Positions 1 to 9,992 of a stretch of DNA of 64,000 nucleotides are shown one piece after another. Origin of the DNA: Chitinophaga filiformis (GTDB lineage Bacteria > Bacteroidota > Bacteroidia > Chitinophagales > Chitinophagaceae); NCBI RefSeq assembly GCF_023100805.1, contig NZ_CP095855.1, forward strand, positions 62,001 to 126,000, read 5' to 3'. The position numbers were made by a program, and so were the translations under genes. Within the stretch, counting starts at the first letter, position 1. Every line of letters starts with the position of its first letter. Below the pieces are notes generated by a model. The model was not told the DNA's origin, made no database searches, and saw only the letters and a list, made by a program, of their open reading frames with translations.

Positions 1-764
1 CGTTCAACAAGCCATATGTACCTTTTCCTGTTATCGGTGATGGCACTCGTTTCTGCTCTGAACCGGGATATTAAGTACCGGACATAATCTGCACTGTTGA
101 AATCAATGTACTGCAGCCGGTTGTACAGTCGCCAGACATCGTCATTGCCTTTCTTTACAAACCCCAGTAACTGATTCCCCAACTTTTTAATATAGTTGCG
201 GTTACAGTACGAGAGATCATTCTCATCGGGCGATGAAACCGACATTTCCAGCGGAGCAGTTACAATGCGCTGCAATCGGTCGTCGAGAGAACGGAACCGC
301 GGTGAACTCTTTACTGTCACTAAAGTTTGCATAATGAAATCATGAAACAAAAACCTGCTGTAAGCCGGCATCTTGTAGTCATCGTCCATATACTGGCAGA
401 AATTCTTCTCCAGGAACAGGTGCCAATCGAACAGCAACTTGTGAAGGAACTTAAATAAATGCCGCCCCTCTGGATCAGGATCAAGGTTTTCCATCTGCCT
501 TACTTCAAGTTCCGGAAGCCATTGTATCAATTTGTCCATCAGCGGTACAATGCTGTACTGACAAGACCTTACAGCGATACGAATGGTCTCTTCGTTTGTT
601 GAATTTTTGAGCGATGACAAGAACTCTTGTTCAGGATGTTCAAGTTTCGGATATCGGCCATACATTACCTGGCTGATAAATTTTGAATTGAGAATGGGCG
701 ATTTTCTCAATTGCCTTGGAATTTCCTCATTAATGAGGAATGCGAGATGATTTAATATCATCAT
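1..764 (-). CDS. Partial conserved hypothetical protein, C-terminus cut by window edge
   Basis: An open reading frame starts at an ATG pair (764/761, minus strand) and runs off the left edge with about 254 codons and no stop. The protein is soluble, without a signal peptide or obvious motif. Its last visible part, around DFNSADYVRYLISRF, matches the stretch LNFNSTDYYHYCTSYIS in the 399-residue protein at 49496-50695. The preceding region (FLRELQQ-like helix, then a Leu-rich helix) also lines up, so I place both in one divergent family. That family has a C-terminal part resembling RteC, which this copy would carry beyond the window. The function is unknown. The AT-rich region upstream contains no other gene on this strand. 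Confidence 0.7.
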   Translation of the reverse strand, partial: MMILNHLAFLINEEIPRQLRKSPILNSKFISQVMYGRYPKLEHPEQEFLSSLKNSTNEETIRIAVRSCQYSIVPLMDKLIQWLPELEVRQMENLDPDPEGRHLFKFLHKLLFDWHLFLEKNFCQYMDDDYKMPAYSRFLFHDFIMQTLVTVKSSPRFRSLDDRLQRIVTAPLEMSVSSPDENDLSYCNRNYIKKLGNQLLGFVKKGNDDVWRLYNRLQYIDFNSADYVRYLISRFRAETSAITDNRKRYIWLVE

Positions 765-1632
765 GTTATTAAATTTTTTGTTAAAAAATAATTACAGCTT
801 CAATGCAGGTAAAGTAGACGCAAATTTTTTGCGCACATACATACATGCGTTGAATTATTTTATTAGTAACGAGGGTGTAAAAAACTGTGACTGGTGGGGT
901 AACTGGTCCTGTGGAATTATAGTAGGACTGGTAGAGATAGTAGAGATAGTAGGGATAGTCGAGGTAGTAGGGCTAGCAGAGAGGAAGTGGCGTTAACAAA
1001 AGCATAATTGGAGTTTAAGCCTGAGAGATCAGGTGAGTCGACCAGATCGGTCAACGGCCTTTTTAAATCGAGTTTTGTATGCATAAGACTGATTTGAAAT
1101 AGGTGTTATTAAAGTTATAACAAAATGCAATTTAGGGAGTTTGTGAATATCATTAATCGAAGTTTTAATATTTTTTTGTTAAAAATATAACCAATACATA
1201 ATATGTATTATCCGTCTTTCGAGACCAAATATGTTTAGCTACTCCTCACATTATATTTCTGCTTATAAATAAAGGATGTAAATAGACACCCTAGGCACAA
1301 CGTCTTGTTAGTGCAAAAGCGTAAATAATAATGCAGATCAAAAAGTTTAAACCGTGGAACTTAATAGACGTATAGTTTAAGATCACCGATGTACGACCAC
1401 CCCTCCAATCTTAGCTCTTGCTGATGCACAACTAATTGTGATTCTTAAAGGGATTGTCCTAAAAACAGTACTTACCGAAAACGATATTGTCGTCAGGAAT
1501 AATTGGTAATCGCTCCGCTGTTGTTGTTATTGTCCGGTCCAAGTAACTAAATACTCGAACTCTAAACTAAAATCTGGTAATAGTTCATCATCTTTATTCC
1601 GAAATTATACACACTCAATAATAATATTTTTT
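765..1632. other. Gene-poor AT-rich intergenic stretch
   Basis: No convincing gene is visible in this 868-base stretch. A short open frame at 763-996 is mostly produced by a 9-bp tandem repeat and lacks any protein-like composition. The rest is AT-rich with scattered stop codons in all frames. It separates the left-edge gene from peptide gene A and presumably holds promoters for both, but I see no clear TAnnTTTG element. Confidence 0.5.
922..975. repeat. Degenerate 9-bp tandem repeat (six units)
   Basis: Six consecutive 9-base units follow the pattern gta-g-a/g-g-a-t-a, read as gtaggactg, gtagagata, gtagagata, gtagggata, gtcgaggta and gtagggcta. Two units are identical and the others differ at one to three positions. 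In one frame it encodes a Val-Glu-Ile-type repeat, but no real gene is supported. Its significance is unknown. Confidence 0.6.
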
Positions 1633-1902
1633 ATGAACATTCCTCGCACACTAATTATACTTCTTGTTTTTACTTCAATCGTCGCTGGACTTCTCGCGAA
1701 AGAAGTAGCTCGCATGCCAGGTAACGGCTTCACATCATATACAACCACTACGCTGGGTGGCGCAGTCATAACTTTATGTAAGACAACCCAAATATGTTTA
1801 ACTTCACAACCAGGCACTCCAACAATAACATACACTACAATTTTGCCCGGCAATCGTTGTCCACCGCTCGTTACTACTTATGTCACAGTATGCGATGATT
1901 AA
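1633..1902 (+). CDS. Small secreted Thr-rich peptide A (89 aa)
   Basis: This is an 89-residue protein with a classical Sec signal: MNIPR, then a hydrophobic core at about residues 6-21, with a plausible cleavage after LLA. The mature part is Thr-rich, has four cysteines (49, 55, 76, 87) and no enzyme motif. It is clearly related to peptide B (10904-11179): both have TSYTTTT at residues 34-40, then a Gly-Gly and a CKTT motif, TYTT, and a final Gly-x(1-2)-Cys-x-Pro segment. It lies next to a SusD/SusC pair on the opposite strand. Role unknown; secreted ligand, substrate or structural peptide are all possible. The gene looks real because of the paralog and not because of a known domain. Confidence 0.65.
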   Translation: MNIPRTLIILLVFTSIVAGLLAKEVARMPGNGFTSYTTTTLGGAVITLCKTTQICLTSQPGTPTITYTTILPGNRCPPLVTTYVTVCDD

Positions 1903-2053
1903 TTTGAGCAACTAAAATAGCCAATGTTGTTTGAGCTAAGAGATCTAAAGCGATTGCCTCATTGAGAATATACTTCCGAGGTTCGGTCCATTCGCCTATA
2001 TCATAAGGTATCTGATCGACGCCAAAGCCGTAGATGCCCGCGAAGATATGGAT
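1883..2053 (-). pseudogene. Possible degraded gene fragment
   Basis: A 56-codon open stretch on the minus strand has a protein-like composition (Gly-Phe-Gly, aromatic and Glu residues, then a Leu/Ala-rich helix) and higher GC than its surroundings. It has no start codon, because a stop lies immediately upstream at 2054-2056, and it overlaps the end of peptide A antisense. It could be the tail of a decayed gene left from an earlier arrangement next to the SusD gene. I cannot name a family, and chance is quite possible. Confidence 0.2.
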
Positions 2054-2061
2054 TTAAATGG

Positions 2062-3525
2062 TTATTGCTCAGGGTAACCGGGATTCTGATGTCCTCTTAA
2101 ATTGGGGTTAGTAGATAAATCATATACCGGAATCGGAAAGAGCGCTTTAAATGATGCCCATGTTGTTCCTTTCGAAGACGAAATTAAGCTCATCACTTCA
2201 TCAATCTTGTTCAATCTTTTCAAATCAAGCCAGCGGTGTCCCCACTCTGTAAATAATTCAATTCTCCTTTCCTTAATGATGGCATTTAACAGGTCATTTT
2301 GATTGGTAGTAGCGACATCTTTTAATCCAGCTCTGTTTCTTATAATGTTAACATCTGCAGCCGCACCATCAAGTTTTCCCTGGCGAGCCCTCGCCTCACC
2401 ACGTATAAGGTATAACTCAGCCAATCTAAATACAATTTGATATTCGGTAATGGCTGTGCTAGTCACATCAGTTTTATATTTATTAACATATGGGTAAGTC
2501 TCTGCCAGCCAATTTTTTGTTTTAGTCCATTCAGCTTTCCTACTGTCGCCGGTTTCAAAAGAAGAGTATAGTTGGTTGCTCAAATAAACAGGGTGGCTAT
2601 CAGATGGACCATTATCGGTGTCAGTAAAATTGAAGATGACTCCATCCCCATTATTGATACCTGCATCTCTACTCTGAAATGCCCAAATTGTTTCTTCACT
2701 ATTCATCAAGAACGTCTGATCAAGTGGGGTTAAGGAATACATCCCATTATTTATGACCAAAGATGCTTCTTCTTCTGCCTTCCCCCACTCACCGATATAA
2801 AGATACACCCTACTCAAAAGCGTAGAGGCTGTATATTTGTTTGGGCGCACCCTTTCCGTTGTAGTCGAGGTAACATTAGAAGCCACATAATCCTCATTCA
2901 ATAGCTTTTTAGCCTCCTGTAAATCCTTGATAATTTGTTCATAAACCAATGATTGACTTACCCTTGGTGACACACTACTGATTTTAGTATCAGTATTTAA
3001 AACCAAAGGCACATCACCATAAAGATTAGTTAGGTAAAAATAAAAAAAAGAGCGCAGAAACCTAGCTTCACCAAGAAGTTGAGCTTTGACATTATCTGAG
3101 ATGCTATTTGATCTCTCAATTCCCTCAATTGCCGCGTTAGTCTTAAAAATAAATTCATAAAAAGAGCCCCAAAATCCATTCGCCAAATTACTTGAACTTG
3201 AGTTTTGATAGAACCTAATCAGATCTTCATTTATGCTTCCATTAAATAAGGATAACTCATCAGCAGAAAGACCTAACTTCAGCGACAGTGAGTTCATCCC
3301 GTGTACCAGACCACCTGGATCAGAAAGGGTAATGTAGAGTCCCGTCAAAACCGATGCAGCACCAGCGTTAGAGTTGTATATCTCTTGGCCAACCACAGTT
3401 TGAATTGGAGGATCAATGTCAATTAGCTTTTCGCAACTTGAAGAGAATAAAGCAATAATAAACAAAAAAGACATTATTAAATAGCCCCTAAAAAATCTGA
3501 TTATCTGCATATTATATACTATCAT
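2062..3525 (-). CDS. RagB/SusD family nutrient-binding outer membrane lipoprotein (cassette 1)
   Basis: A SusD-like protein of up to 487 residues. A hydrophobic segment ends in the lipobox LFSSSC at about residues 26-31, so it should be a lipoprotein that caps the SusC barrel on the cell surface. Family hallmarks are the N-terminal SusD region (FLRSFFYFYLTNLYGDVPLV), TPR-like helices, and the C-terminal signature ERRIELFTEWGHRWLDLKR. In-frame ATGs at residues 6 and 18 are alternative starts that still keep a signal. It lies 22 bp downstream of the SusC gene, in one transcription unit. The substrate is unknown. Its closest relatives in this window are the SusD proteins at 22724 and 35356. Codon use is more AT-rich than in those copies. 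Confidence 0.93.
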   Translation of the reverse strand: MIVYNMQIIRFFRGYLIMSFLFIIALFSSSCEKLIDIDPPIQTVVGQEIYNSNAGAASVLTGLYITLSDPGGLVHGMNSLSLKLGLSADELSLFNGSINEDLIRFYQNSSSSNLANGFWGSFYEFIFKTNAAIEGIERSNSISDNVKAQLLGEARFLRSFFYFYLTNLYGDVPLVLNTDTKISSVSPRVSQSLVYEQIIKDLQEAKKLLNEDYVASNVTSTTTERVRPNKYTASTLLSRVYLYIGEWGKAEEEASLVINNGMYSLTPLDQTFLMNSEETIWAFQSRDAGINNGDGVIFNFTDTDNGPSDSHPVYLSNQLYSSFETGDSRKAEWTKTKNWLAETYPYVNKYKTDVTSTAITEYQIVFRLAELYLIRGEARARQGKLDGAAADVNIIRNRAGLKDVATTNQNDLLNAIIKERRIELFTEWGHRWLDLKRLNKIDEVMSLISSSKGTTWASFKALFPIPVYDLSTNPNLRGHQNPGYPEQ

Positions 3526-3547
3526 ATGTTTTTTTTTAATAGATAAA

Positions 3548-6500
3548 TTAAAGCCTAACCTGAAGACCTGCGGTAAGTGTTCTTAATGGAGGTAAAGTTG
3601 TTAAACTTTGAGTTTCCGGATCAAACCCTTTATAGCTTGTGATAGTTACCAAGTTTTGCCCCTGGAAGTACAAGCGCATACTTCTTATACCAATTTTTGC
3701 CATCCAACTATCGGGAATGTTATAAGCGATCGAAACATTTTTTAATCGTACAAATGAGGCATCAACATACCCGCGGTCACTATCCCTAATAAAAGCTAAA
3801 TCCTTCCCTGTTGTGGAGAATTGCATAAATTCAGAATTATCGCCCACCTTTTGCCATTGCTTACCAAAAATATAAGCCAGTTGATTCACCCTACCCGATC
3901 CGGGATATGAAGCGATTTGATAAAGAGGATTTATCCCATTCTGCTTGATAAACTGAAAGAAGAAATCTATTTGCAAGTGCCTAATCTGAATAGTGTTTCC
4001 CAATCCTCCCTGAAATTTCGGAGCCAAAGTAATCCTTACATCACGGCCGAATTTCGGAGGAGTTGAAGTACTAGGATTCTGAACAATTTTTCCTTCAATA
4101 TCTTGAAATTGATATAGACCAGTTTCGGGATCAACTCCTGCATTTTTATACACATCCTTCCATCCCCAAAATGGTTGCCCAATCCTTGATTGCGAATAAG
4201 GAGAATTTGATAAATCCGGATACTTAATCAATTTATTTCTTAGTACGGTAACGTTAAATGAAGTCGTCCACTTTAAGTTTCGGCTTTGAACGTTTGTTGT
4301 GTTAGTTTCAACTTCTAAACCAGAGTTTTGTACTAATGCAGGAAGATTAGCTGTCAGCACTCCTGGCCCCGAGATGCTTGGCACAGGGTAAGCTATTAGT
4401 TGATTATTTGACCGATTTCGAAAATAAGATATCGAAAACAACAGACGATCTTTAAGATAGCCTGTCTCCAGCCCTAATTCTGCCTTTCTTGTTGTTTCCC
4501 AGTGATAATATGCGTTAAAGATACCAGTTGTTTGATAGCCAACCGCTCCCTGGTAAGGATTTCCAAATGTTCTTTGATATTGTTCAAGATACTGATAATC
4601 CCCAATACCATCATTCCCTGAAGTACCGTAACTAACTCGCAGCTTTCCATAGCTAAGCGCCCGAAACCGTCTGATAAAGCTTTCCTCTGAGAATATCCAT
4701 GCCAAGCCCAGCGAGCCAAAATTACCGAACCGATTATTGGGACCGAAACGGCTACTACCGTCTCTACGTGCACTTAAGCTTATAATATATTTATTCTGCA
4801 ATTGATAGCCCATTCTAATGAAGGACGCGCTATATTTATATTCTGAAGTACTATTACTTTTTGTTCTTACACTTACTGCTGCATCCTTGCTGCCTAATAA
4901 AGCGTCATTCAAATAATCATATAATGTTAGAAAGTTGCCATTCTGGCTTGAACTTTGAAACGATGCACCTAGTAGAAAACTGAGACTTCCGCTGAATATA
5001 TTACTTTGATACCTTACCTGCGGCTCAATACTTAGATTTTTAGTTAGGTTGTCATTAAATTCAGCACTTCTCAGGGTAGAAATATTTGATGATGCTGGCT
5101 GCGCCGATGCCAAAGGAGATTTTTGAAAACTATTACTTCTAATTTCATTGTAACCAAAGCTAGCTGACAAATCAATGTTACCGATACTGTAAGACAAATA
5201 CGAAGAGGCATTAAAATTATTTGTATGCAGTATGTATTGGCGCAATAACTGAGCTGGGTAAGGTGCACTCGCCCGAGTGGTAAGTGCTCCTGTTTGAGGA
5301 TAAATAGCCCAATTTATTGATCCATCTGGATTATATACGTCAGGTGCATTGGGTTCAGTGGTAATTGCAATATTTGTGAAATCAACTTTTGGAATGTTTG
5401 ACTTGTCAGATAGGTAGGACGTAGAAACCGTAATCTTTAGTTTTTTGTTTGATGAAGTCCCTGTCAGCGTCATATTACCTGAACCTTTTGTATCTGAATT
5501 ATTACCAGGAAACACGGTTGTTTCACGATGAACATTTCCTCCTACTCGGTAAGTTACATATTCACTTCCTCCGGATATAGATGATTGAATGTCCATAAAC
5601 TGACCATTCCTTCCAATCATTTTATCTTGCCAGTTAGTATACTTTGTTTGATCCCAAACCATCAAGTCAGGATATACAAATGCAAATGCAGGATTATTTA
5701 ACCTATCAATTCTACCGTCATTGGTCAAAGCTTCTTTTCTCATACTAATATACTGTTCAGTGTTCATCATCTTCAGCTTCCGGGGTATTTGCGAAATCCC
5801 CGATTGGAAATTAATATCAATACTGGTCAAGCCCGCTCTACCTTTTTTGGTAGTAATCAGGATTACGCCATTGGCGCCCCTTGAGCCATAGATAGAAGTC
5901 GCTTCTGCATCTTTCAAAATGCTTATTGACGCAATGTCGTTGGGATTAATGAAGTTAAGCGGTGACATACCGTTACCTAAGGGTGCTCCGCCACCAGAAG
6001 TAATTGCTGGCAAAGAACTAGTTATTGGCAGACCATCGATAACGTAAAGTGGATCATTGCTAGTAATGTCATTTAAGCTATTTCTCCCTCTGATTTGAAC
6101 GGCCACTGGAGCACCTGCTATTCCGCTAGTTGGGGTAATTGTTACTCCTGCAATCCTACCTTGTAAAGCATACAAGGGATTATTTACTGGCTGTCGTTCA
6201 ATCTCCTCTGAACTAATGGTAGCGACGTTGCCCGGATTTAATCTTCTTGATGTTTGTCCATAAGCTATTACCTGTGTTTCATCCAATGTACCTACATACT
6301 TTTCAAGGCGAATTATACCGATTGTTTTTTGTTCTCTTATCTTAACTTCCTTAGTTAAAAAACCGATATTGGAAATTATTATTGTGGAATTTGCATTTAT
6401 GTTCTTCAACATTATCGAACCATCAGCAGCAGATGTTGTGCCCTGCGACGAACCCTTGACTACAACTGTAGCGCCAGAAACTGGCAGCCCATCTTCATTT

Positions 6501-6874
6501 ACGATCTTAGCGGTGATAGAAATAGTACTATCATAAAATATCCCCGGTGATTCGACCATTCTTTTTGTGCTTTTCCTAATTGAAATGTTCTTTTCATCAA
6601 TTAACCATTCCAAATCTTTATTTTTAAGGATTTGCTCCAACACTTCTTGTAACAATACATTTTTTGCGTTGATTGTAATCTTCTCTTCATCATTAAGAAT
6701 GTTATTCGTATAATAAACCCGCTTACCAGTTTGTGTTTCAATTTTTTTAAAAATATTGTACAGAGTATATGTTCCCGAAATGGTAACTCTTTTTTCGGCT
6801 TGTGCCCTTCCTAATCCGTAAATGGGGCATTGCAGATAAAATAGGCAGACGAAAACCCATAACGACAATCTCAT
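3548..6874 (-). CDS. SusC/RagA family TonB-dependent transporter with STN domain (cassette 1)
   Basis: A TonB-linked outer membrane protein of about 1108 residues. I prefer the ATG at 6874 because it gives a proper signal peptide (MRLSLWVFVCLFYL); the open frame extends 67 codons further without one. Order: STN domain at about 28-102, carboxypeptidase-regulatory-like domain at about 118-192, TonB-box-like LDETQVIAYG at about 198-207, plug with the typical VLKDAEATSIYGSRGANGV motif, then a beta-barrel ending in an aromatic strand. The STN domain is the part that contacts FecR in FecIR-type signalling, so this transporter should be both importer and sensor. Its original regulators are probably not next to it now, because the upstream side is interrupted by an IS element. 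Confidence 0.93.
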   Translation of the reverse strand: MRLSLWVFVCLFYLQCPIYGLGRAQAEKRVTISGTYTLYNIFKKIETQTGKRVYYTNNILNDEEKITINAKNVLLQEVLEQILKNKDLEWLIDEKNISIRKSTKRMVESPGIFYDSTISITAKIVNEDGLPVSGATVVVKGSSQGTTSAADGSIMLKNINANSTIIISNIGFLTKEVKIREQKTIGIIRLEKYVGTLDETQVIAYGQTSRRLNPGNVATISSEEIERQPVNNPLYALQGRIAGVTITPTSGIAGAPVAVQIRGRNSLNDITSNDPLYVIDGLPITSSLPAITSGGGAPLGNGMSPLNFINPNDIASISILKDAEATSIYGSRGANGVILITTKKGRAGLTSIDINFQSGISQIPRKLKMMNTEQYISMRKEALTNDGRIDRLNNPAFAFVYPDLMVWDQTKYTNWQDKMIGRNGQFMDIQSSISGGSEYVTYRVGGNVHRETTVFPGNNSDTKGSGNMTLTGTSSNKKLKITVSTSYLSDKSNIPKVDFTNIAITTEPNAPDVYNPDGSINWAIYPQTGALTTRASAPYPAQLLRQYILHTNNFNASSYLSYSIGNIDLSASFGYNEIRSNSFQKSPLASAQPASSNISTLRSAEFNDNLTKNLSIEPQVRYQSNIFSGSLSFLLGASFQSSSQNGNFLTLYDYLNDALLGSKDAAVSVRTKSNSTSEYKYSASFIRMGYQLQNKYIISLSARRDGSSRFGPNNRFGNFGSLGLAWIFSEESFIRRFRALSYGKLRVSYGTSGNDGIGDYQYLEQYQRTFGNPYQGAVGYQTTGIFNAYYHWETTRKAELGLETGYLKDRLLFSISYFRNRSNNQLIAYPVPSISGPGVLTANLPALVQNSGLEVETNTTNVQSRNLKWTTSFNVTVLRNKLIKYPDLSNSPYSQSRIGQPFWGWKDVYKNAGVDPETGLYQFQDIEGKIVQNPSTSTPPKFGRDVRITLAPKFQGGLGNTIQIRHLQIDFFFQFIKQNGINPLYQIASYPGSGRVNQLAYIFGKQWQKVGDNSEFMQFSTTGKDLAFIRDSDRGYVDASFVRLKNVSIAYNIPDSWMAKIGIRSMRLYFQGQNLVTITSYKGFDPETQSLTTLPPLRTLTAGLQVRL

Positions 6875-7505
6875 TGTATTCAATTTTGGTTGGTTATAAT
6901 ATATGTTTCCTAAGGCGAGGTATAGTTTTACAAAAAAATCACATTCCGACTCATTTGTGATTAGACAATTCTTCTGATAATAAGTATGCTTTCTTCCTCG
7001 TTTGCACCACCATTTATAAAAAAAAATTCCGAATAAATCGAGAACTCCATTCGTGACATATGTCACCAACCCCATTAACTTAACATTAACATTAACATTT
7101 GCCTATCTGACAATCCCGGTGAAAGTTCCGTCATTGCAAATCAGGAGATCCGAGCTTATTTGAAGCACAGATGAGATCCACTGCATACTCTACCGTAGCA
7201 CTACAAGCCGATAGTATTTTGTCGCCTCGATTGCTACGAGAACTGGAGCACGCTTGACATAAGCGAAAGTATCTTAATATTTGCTGTAGTTGGTTTGAGA
7301 ATAATAGTATGGTAAGACTCTCCGTAAAGCCTTCTCCCTTCATATCGAGATAATATACTGAGCTTCTGTTGCAGCTCCTGGTCATTCATGATTATAGATA
7401 TAGATTTATAGAAGCTCCAATATAAAATAGCTTTTTATTAGGCCCATCAGCACATGTGATGGTGATAGCATCGACAGTTCATCAAATGAGGCAAAATTTC
7501 CAATT
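6875..7505. other. Intergenic region between the SusC gene and the IS element
   Basis: No strong gene. It contains a short run of ACATTAAC-type hexamer repeats at about 7079-7102, just upstream of the transporter gene. A minus-strand open frame of 51 codons at 7234-7389 begins MNDQELQQKLSILSRYEG and is charged and amphipathic. It may be a remnant of a regulatory gene, but I cannot assign it. The rest has no structure I recognise. The promoter of the SusCD pair must lie in this region. Confidence 0.4.
7234..7389 (-). CDS. Possible small or truncated gene (51 aa)
   Basis: A 51-codon frame with an ATG at 7389 and a stop at 7234. The first half is charged and helical in character and the second half is Leu/Ile-rich. 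It has no paralog in this window and no recognised domain. Its position between a transporter gene and an insertion element suggests a remnant. It may be spurious. Confidence 0.2.
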   Translation of the reverse strand: MNDQELQQKLSILSRYEGRRLYGESYHTIILKPTTANIKILSLMSSVLQFS

Positions 7506-7648
7506 AACGTTGTGTATTCCGGAGATGCTGACCAGCAGAACGGTATCTTGACCACCCGCTTTGACAAAACTTAATTCCTGCCGAAGGCAGGCCTTCCATA
7601 CTTTTTGTGGAAGATGTATTATTTAAAACAAAAATAGGTAAAATCGGA

Positions 7649-8377
7649 CTAGTTACTTTTCAGTTTCCTCATAGATTCTCCTTGTAATTCTATTCTGTGC
7701 GCTTTATGAACCAACCGGTCTAGTATCGCATCTGCAATCGTGCTTTCTCCAATCACATCATACCACATACTGACAGGCAATTGAGAGGCAATTATGGTTG
7801 ATTTACGCCCATGTCGGTCTTCAATAATTTCCATAAGTGTATTACGGTTGTAATTGTCTAGAGGTTGCAAGGCAAAGTCATCTAATATTAAAAGATCATA
7901 TTTCTCTATTCGACTAACTTCTTTGTTATATGAACCGTCGCCCTTAGCCGTCTTCAAGCGAGAGAATAGCTTCTGGGTATTAAAATATAAAACACGATAG
8001 CCTAACTGGCAGCCTTGATGCCCCAAGGCTGAGGCGACGAAGCTCTTGCCTACACCAGATGCACCGGTTATGAGGAGGTCCTCCTTTTTCTTTATAAAGA
8101 TACATTCAGCTAATCGCAATAAATGCGTCTTGTCCAGATTTCGACTTTTTGTAAAATCAATTTCTTCAATGGAGGCCTGATAGCGGAACCGCGCATTTTT
8201 TAAAGATCGGCCAATCTTTCTGCCTTCTCTGTCTTCCCACTCAGCCTGCACGAGTATGTGTATAAACTCATCGTGAGTGATGGATTCAGAACGAGTATTG
8301 GATAAGACTGCTGAATATGCCTGGTTCATGCCATGCAGCTTCATTTGACCTAATTTTTGCTTGATTACTTCTTGCAT
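7649..8377 (-). CDS. istB: IS21 helper ATPase IstB
   Basis: A 242-residue AAA+ ATPase related to DnaC, the helper protein that works with the IstA transposase in target selection. Visible motifs are Walker A GASGVGKS at about residues 103-110 and Walker B LLILDDFA. An N-terminal helical region typical of IstB precedes them. Its length matches the family (about 240-260 residues). It lies 22 bp downstream of istA on the same strand and is probably co-translated or co-transcribed with it. Confidence 0.95.
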   Translation of the reverse strand: MQEVIKQKLGQMKLHGMNQAYSAVLSNTRSESITHDEFIHILVQAEWEDREGRKIGRSLKNARFRYQASIEEIDFTKSRNLDKTHLLRLAECIFIKKKEDLLITGASGVGKSFVASALGHQGCQLGYRVLYFNTQKLFSRLKTAKGDGSYNKEVSRIEKYDLLILDDFALQPLDNYNRNTLMEIIEDRHGRKSTIIASQLPVSMWYDVIGESTIADAILDRLVHKAHRIELQGESMRKLKSN

Positions 8378-8399
8378 AGTATGGTGTTTTACAAGGTGA

Positions 8400-9944
8400 T
8401 TACTGATAGTGTTCTTTCCCTCTTATGTTAGTATGTTGGGGCAATGAGGCCTCACTTTGATCACTGTCTGGCTCGAATAACATTTCCAACCCTCCATCAA
8501 GGATCTTCTTGACAGTTTTATAGTTATATATCTGGTAAAAGGTGGCTCGTTCTATCGCTTTTATCAGACGTTCTTTGCCCGCCTTCTTTGCCAGGGATAA
8601 TATCCCAACACAGCTGCGATAGGCTTGCTCCGGATATTTCTTTTGCTGCAGGATGGTTTCTATGTAGGTCCTAACTTGTGGGCCGATACTATCAGCCCAG
8701 GACAGAAACTTTTCAGGCTTCCAATCAGCGACAAACTGGTGACTCGAGGGAAGATGATTCTGATCTGTTGTATAGCCAAACGGCTTGTATCCCCGAATGT
8801 GGAAGGCAATCCTCTCGTTATTGATAAATATATGTACCTGATCACGGGTATAAATGGCCTTGACGTCTTTCCCTATAAAGCGGTATGGCACACTGTAATA
8901 ATGCTTTTCCAGCTGTATGTGGCTATTCTTCATAACTCTTGCTGTCTTATATTTCCGAAGCTGGTAAGGGGTTGCAGGTAATGGCTGGAGCAGGCCTGCT
9001 TCATGCTGTTCGAACTTTTGCCTTCTACTAAATGGTTCCTTATGAAACATCTCGTTATTATGCTTATTTAAGAGCTCTAGTATGGAGCTATTCAGCTCAT
9101 GCAATTCAAAGAATATCTTATCCCGTAATGGAGCGAATATGCGTTTATAGACGATGTTAACCGCGCTTTCTACCAGCGCTTTATCCTTAGGTTTTCTACT
9201 GCGGGCGGGGTAAATAGTTGTCTGATAATGATTGGCAAATTCGAGGAAGCTTTCATTGATTTCCGGTTCATAATTATCCGGTTCAGTCACGGCAGACTTC
9301 AGATTATCTGTAACAAGGGCTTTGGGCACACCTCCAAAGTATTTTAATGAGTTGGCTGTTGCTTGCAGAAAGTCCTCCTTGCGCTGGCTATTTAATGCCT
9401 CTACGTAGGTTAATTGGCTAAATCCTAATATGCACACATATATCTCCACATCTCGTACTTCTCCTCCGTCTCTATCAACCACCTGCAATCTCTTACCGGT
9501 AAAGTCAATATAGGCTTTGTCCGCAGGTGTATGATCAAAATGCATAGTTGCAGAACGATGTTCCAACCAATGCCTGTAATAATCGCAAAACTGTGTGTAA
9601 GCGTATCCATCCGGATAGCGGGATTTGTATTCCGCCCACAGCAACCATCGTGTAACGCCAGTTCGCTTCAATTCCTGCTCCATCCAGGCAAACATTCCCT
9701 CCAGATCCTGAAAGCGCGATTTCCCAACTGATGTTGGTTCCGCAAATATCTTTTCTAGGTCATGTTCCTCCATCGCTGCCAGCTGTTCCAATTCCAAGCC
9801 CTTCTGCTCTGCTAAGCGAATGTACTTTTTGACAGTGTTGCGAGAGACGTTCATTACGCGGGCAATGGCTTCCAGGGCCATGCCATTCCTGCGATGCAAG
9901 AAGATCTGTTTTAGTTTAGTCATGCTGATAGTTTCTCCGGCCAT
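8400..9944 (-). CDS. istA: IS21 transposase IstA (DDE recombinase)
   Basis: A transposase of 514 residues from the ATG at 9944. A TTG 11 codons upstream (9977) would give 525. The N-terminal helix-turn-helix (LEAIARVMNVSRNTVKKYI) binds the terminal repeats. The rve-type catalytic core shows the acidic residues in YIDFTGKR, VTDNLKSAV and ALVESAVN, the DDE triad. A C-terminal Mu-transposase-like region follows. No frameshift is seen, so it should be functional. It carries out cut-and-paste or replicative transposition together with IstB. Confidence 0.94.
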   Translation of the reverse strand: MAGETISMTKLKQIFLHRRNGMALEAIARVMNVSRNTVKKYIRLAEQKGLELEQLAAMEEHDLEKIFAEPTSVGKSRFQDLEGMFAWMEQELKRTGVTRWLLWAEYKSRYPDGYAYTQFCDYYRHWLEHRSATMHFDHTPADKAYIDFTGKRLQVVDRDGGEVRDVEIYVCILGFSQLTYVEALNSQRKEDFLQATANSLKYFGGVPKALVTDNLKSAVTEPDNYEPEINESFLEFANHYQTTIYPARSRKPKDKALVESAVNIVYKRIFAPLRDKIFFELHELNSSILELLNKHNNEMFHKEPFSRRQKFEQHEAGLLQPLPATPYQLRKYKTARVMKNSHIQLEKHYYSVPYRFIGKDVKAIYTRDQVHIFINNERIAFHIRGYKPFGYTTDQNHLPSSHQFVADWKPEKFLSWADSIGPQVRTYIETILQQKKYPEQAYRSCVGILSLAKKAGKERLIKAIERATFYQIYNYKTVKKILDGGLEMLFEPDSDQSEASLPQHTNIRGKEHYQ

Positions 9945-9992
9945 CTTCCGTGGGGTTTTGTATCCCAAAGCAAACAATCCTGGAGGAACTAG

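Noticed and set aside
922..975. Possible CRISPR-like or regulatory repeat array
   Set aside because: Nine-base contiguous units without spacers; too short for CRISPR.
763..996. 77-codon open frame
   Set aside because: Half of it is the 9-bp repeat; it starts within the start codon of the left-edge gene on the opposite strand and has no signal or domain.
4474..4773. Open frame inside the SusC gene
   Set aside because: Shadow of the transporter coding sequence in another frame on the same strand; the transporter frame is intact.
7131..7385. 84-codon minus-strand frame
   Set aside because: Cys/Ser-rich low-quality composition; another frame over part of it (7234-7389) looks slightly more protein-like, and neither is convincing.
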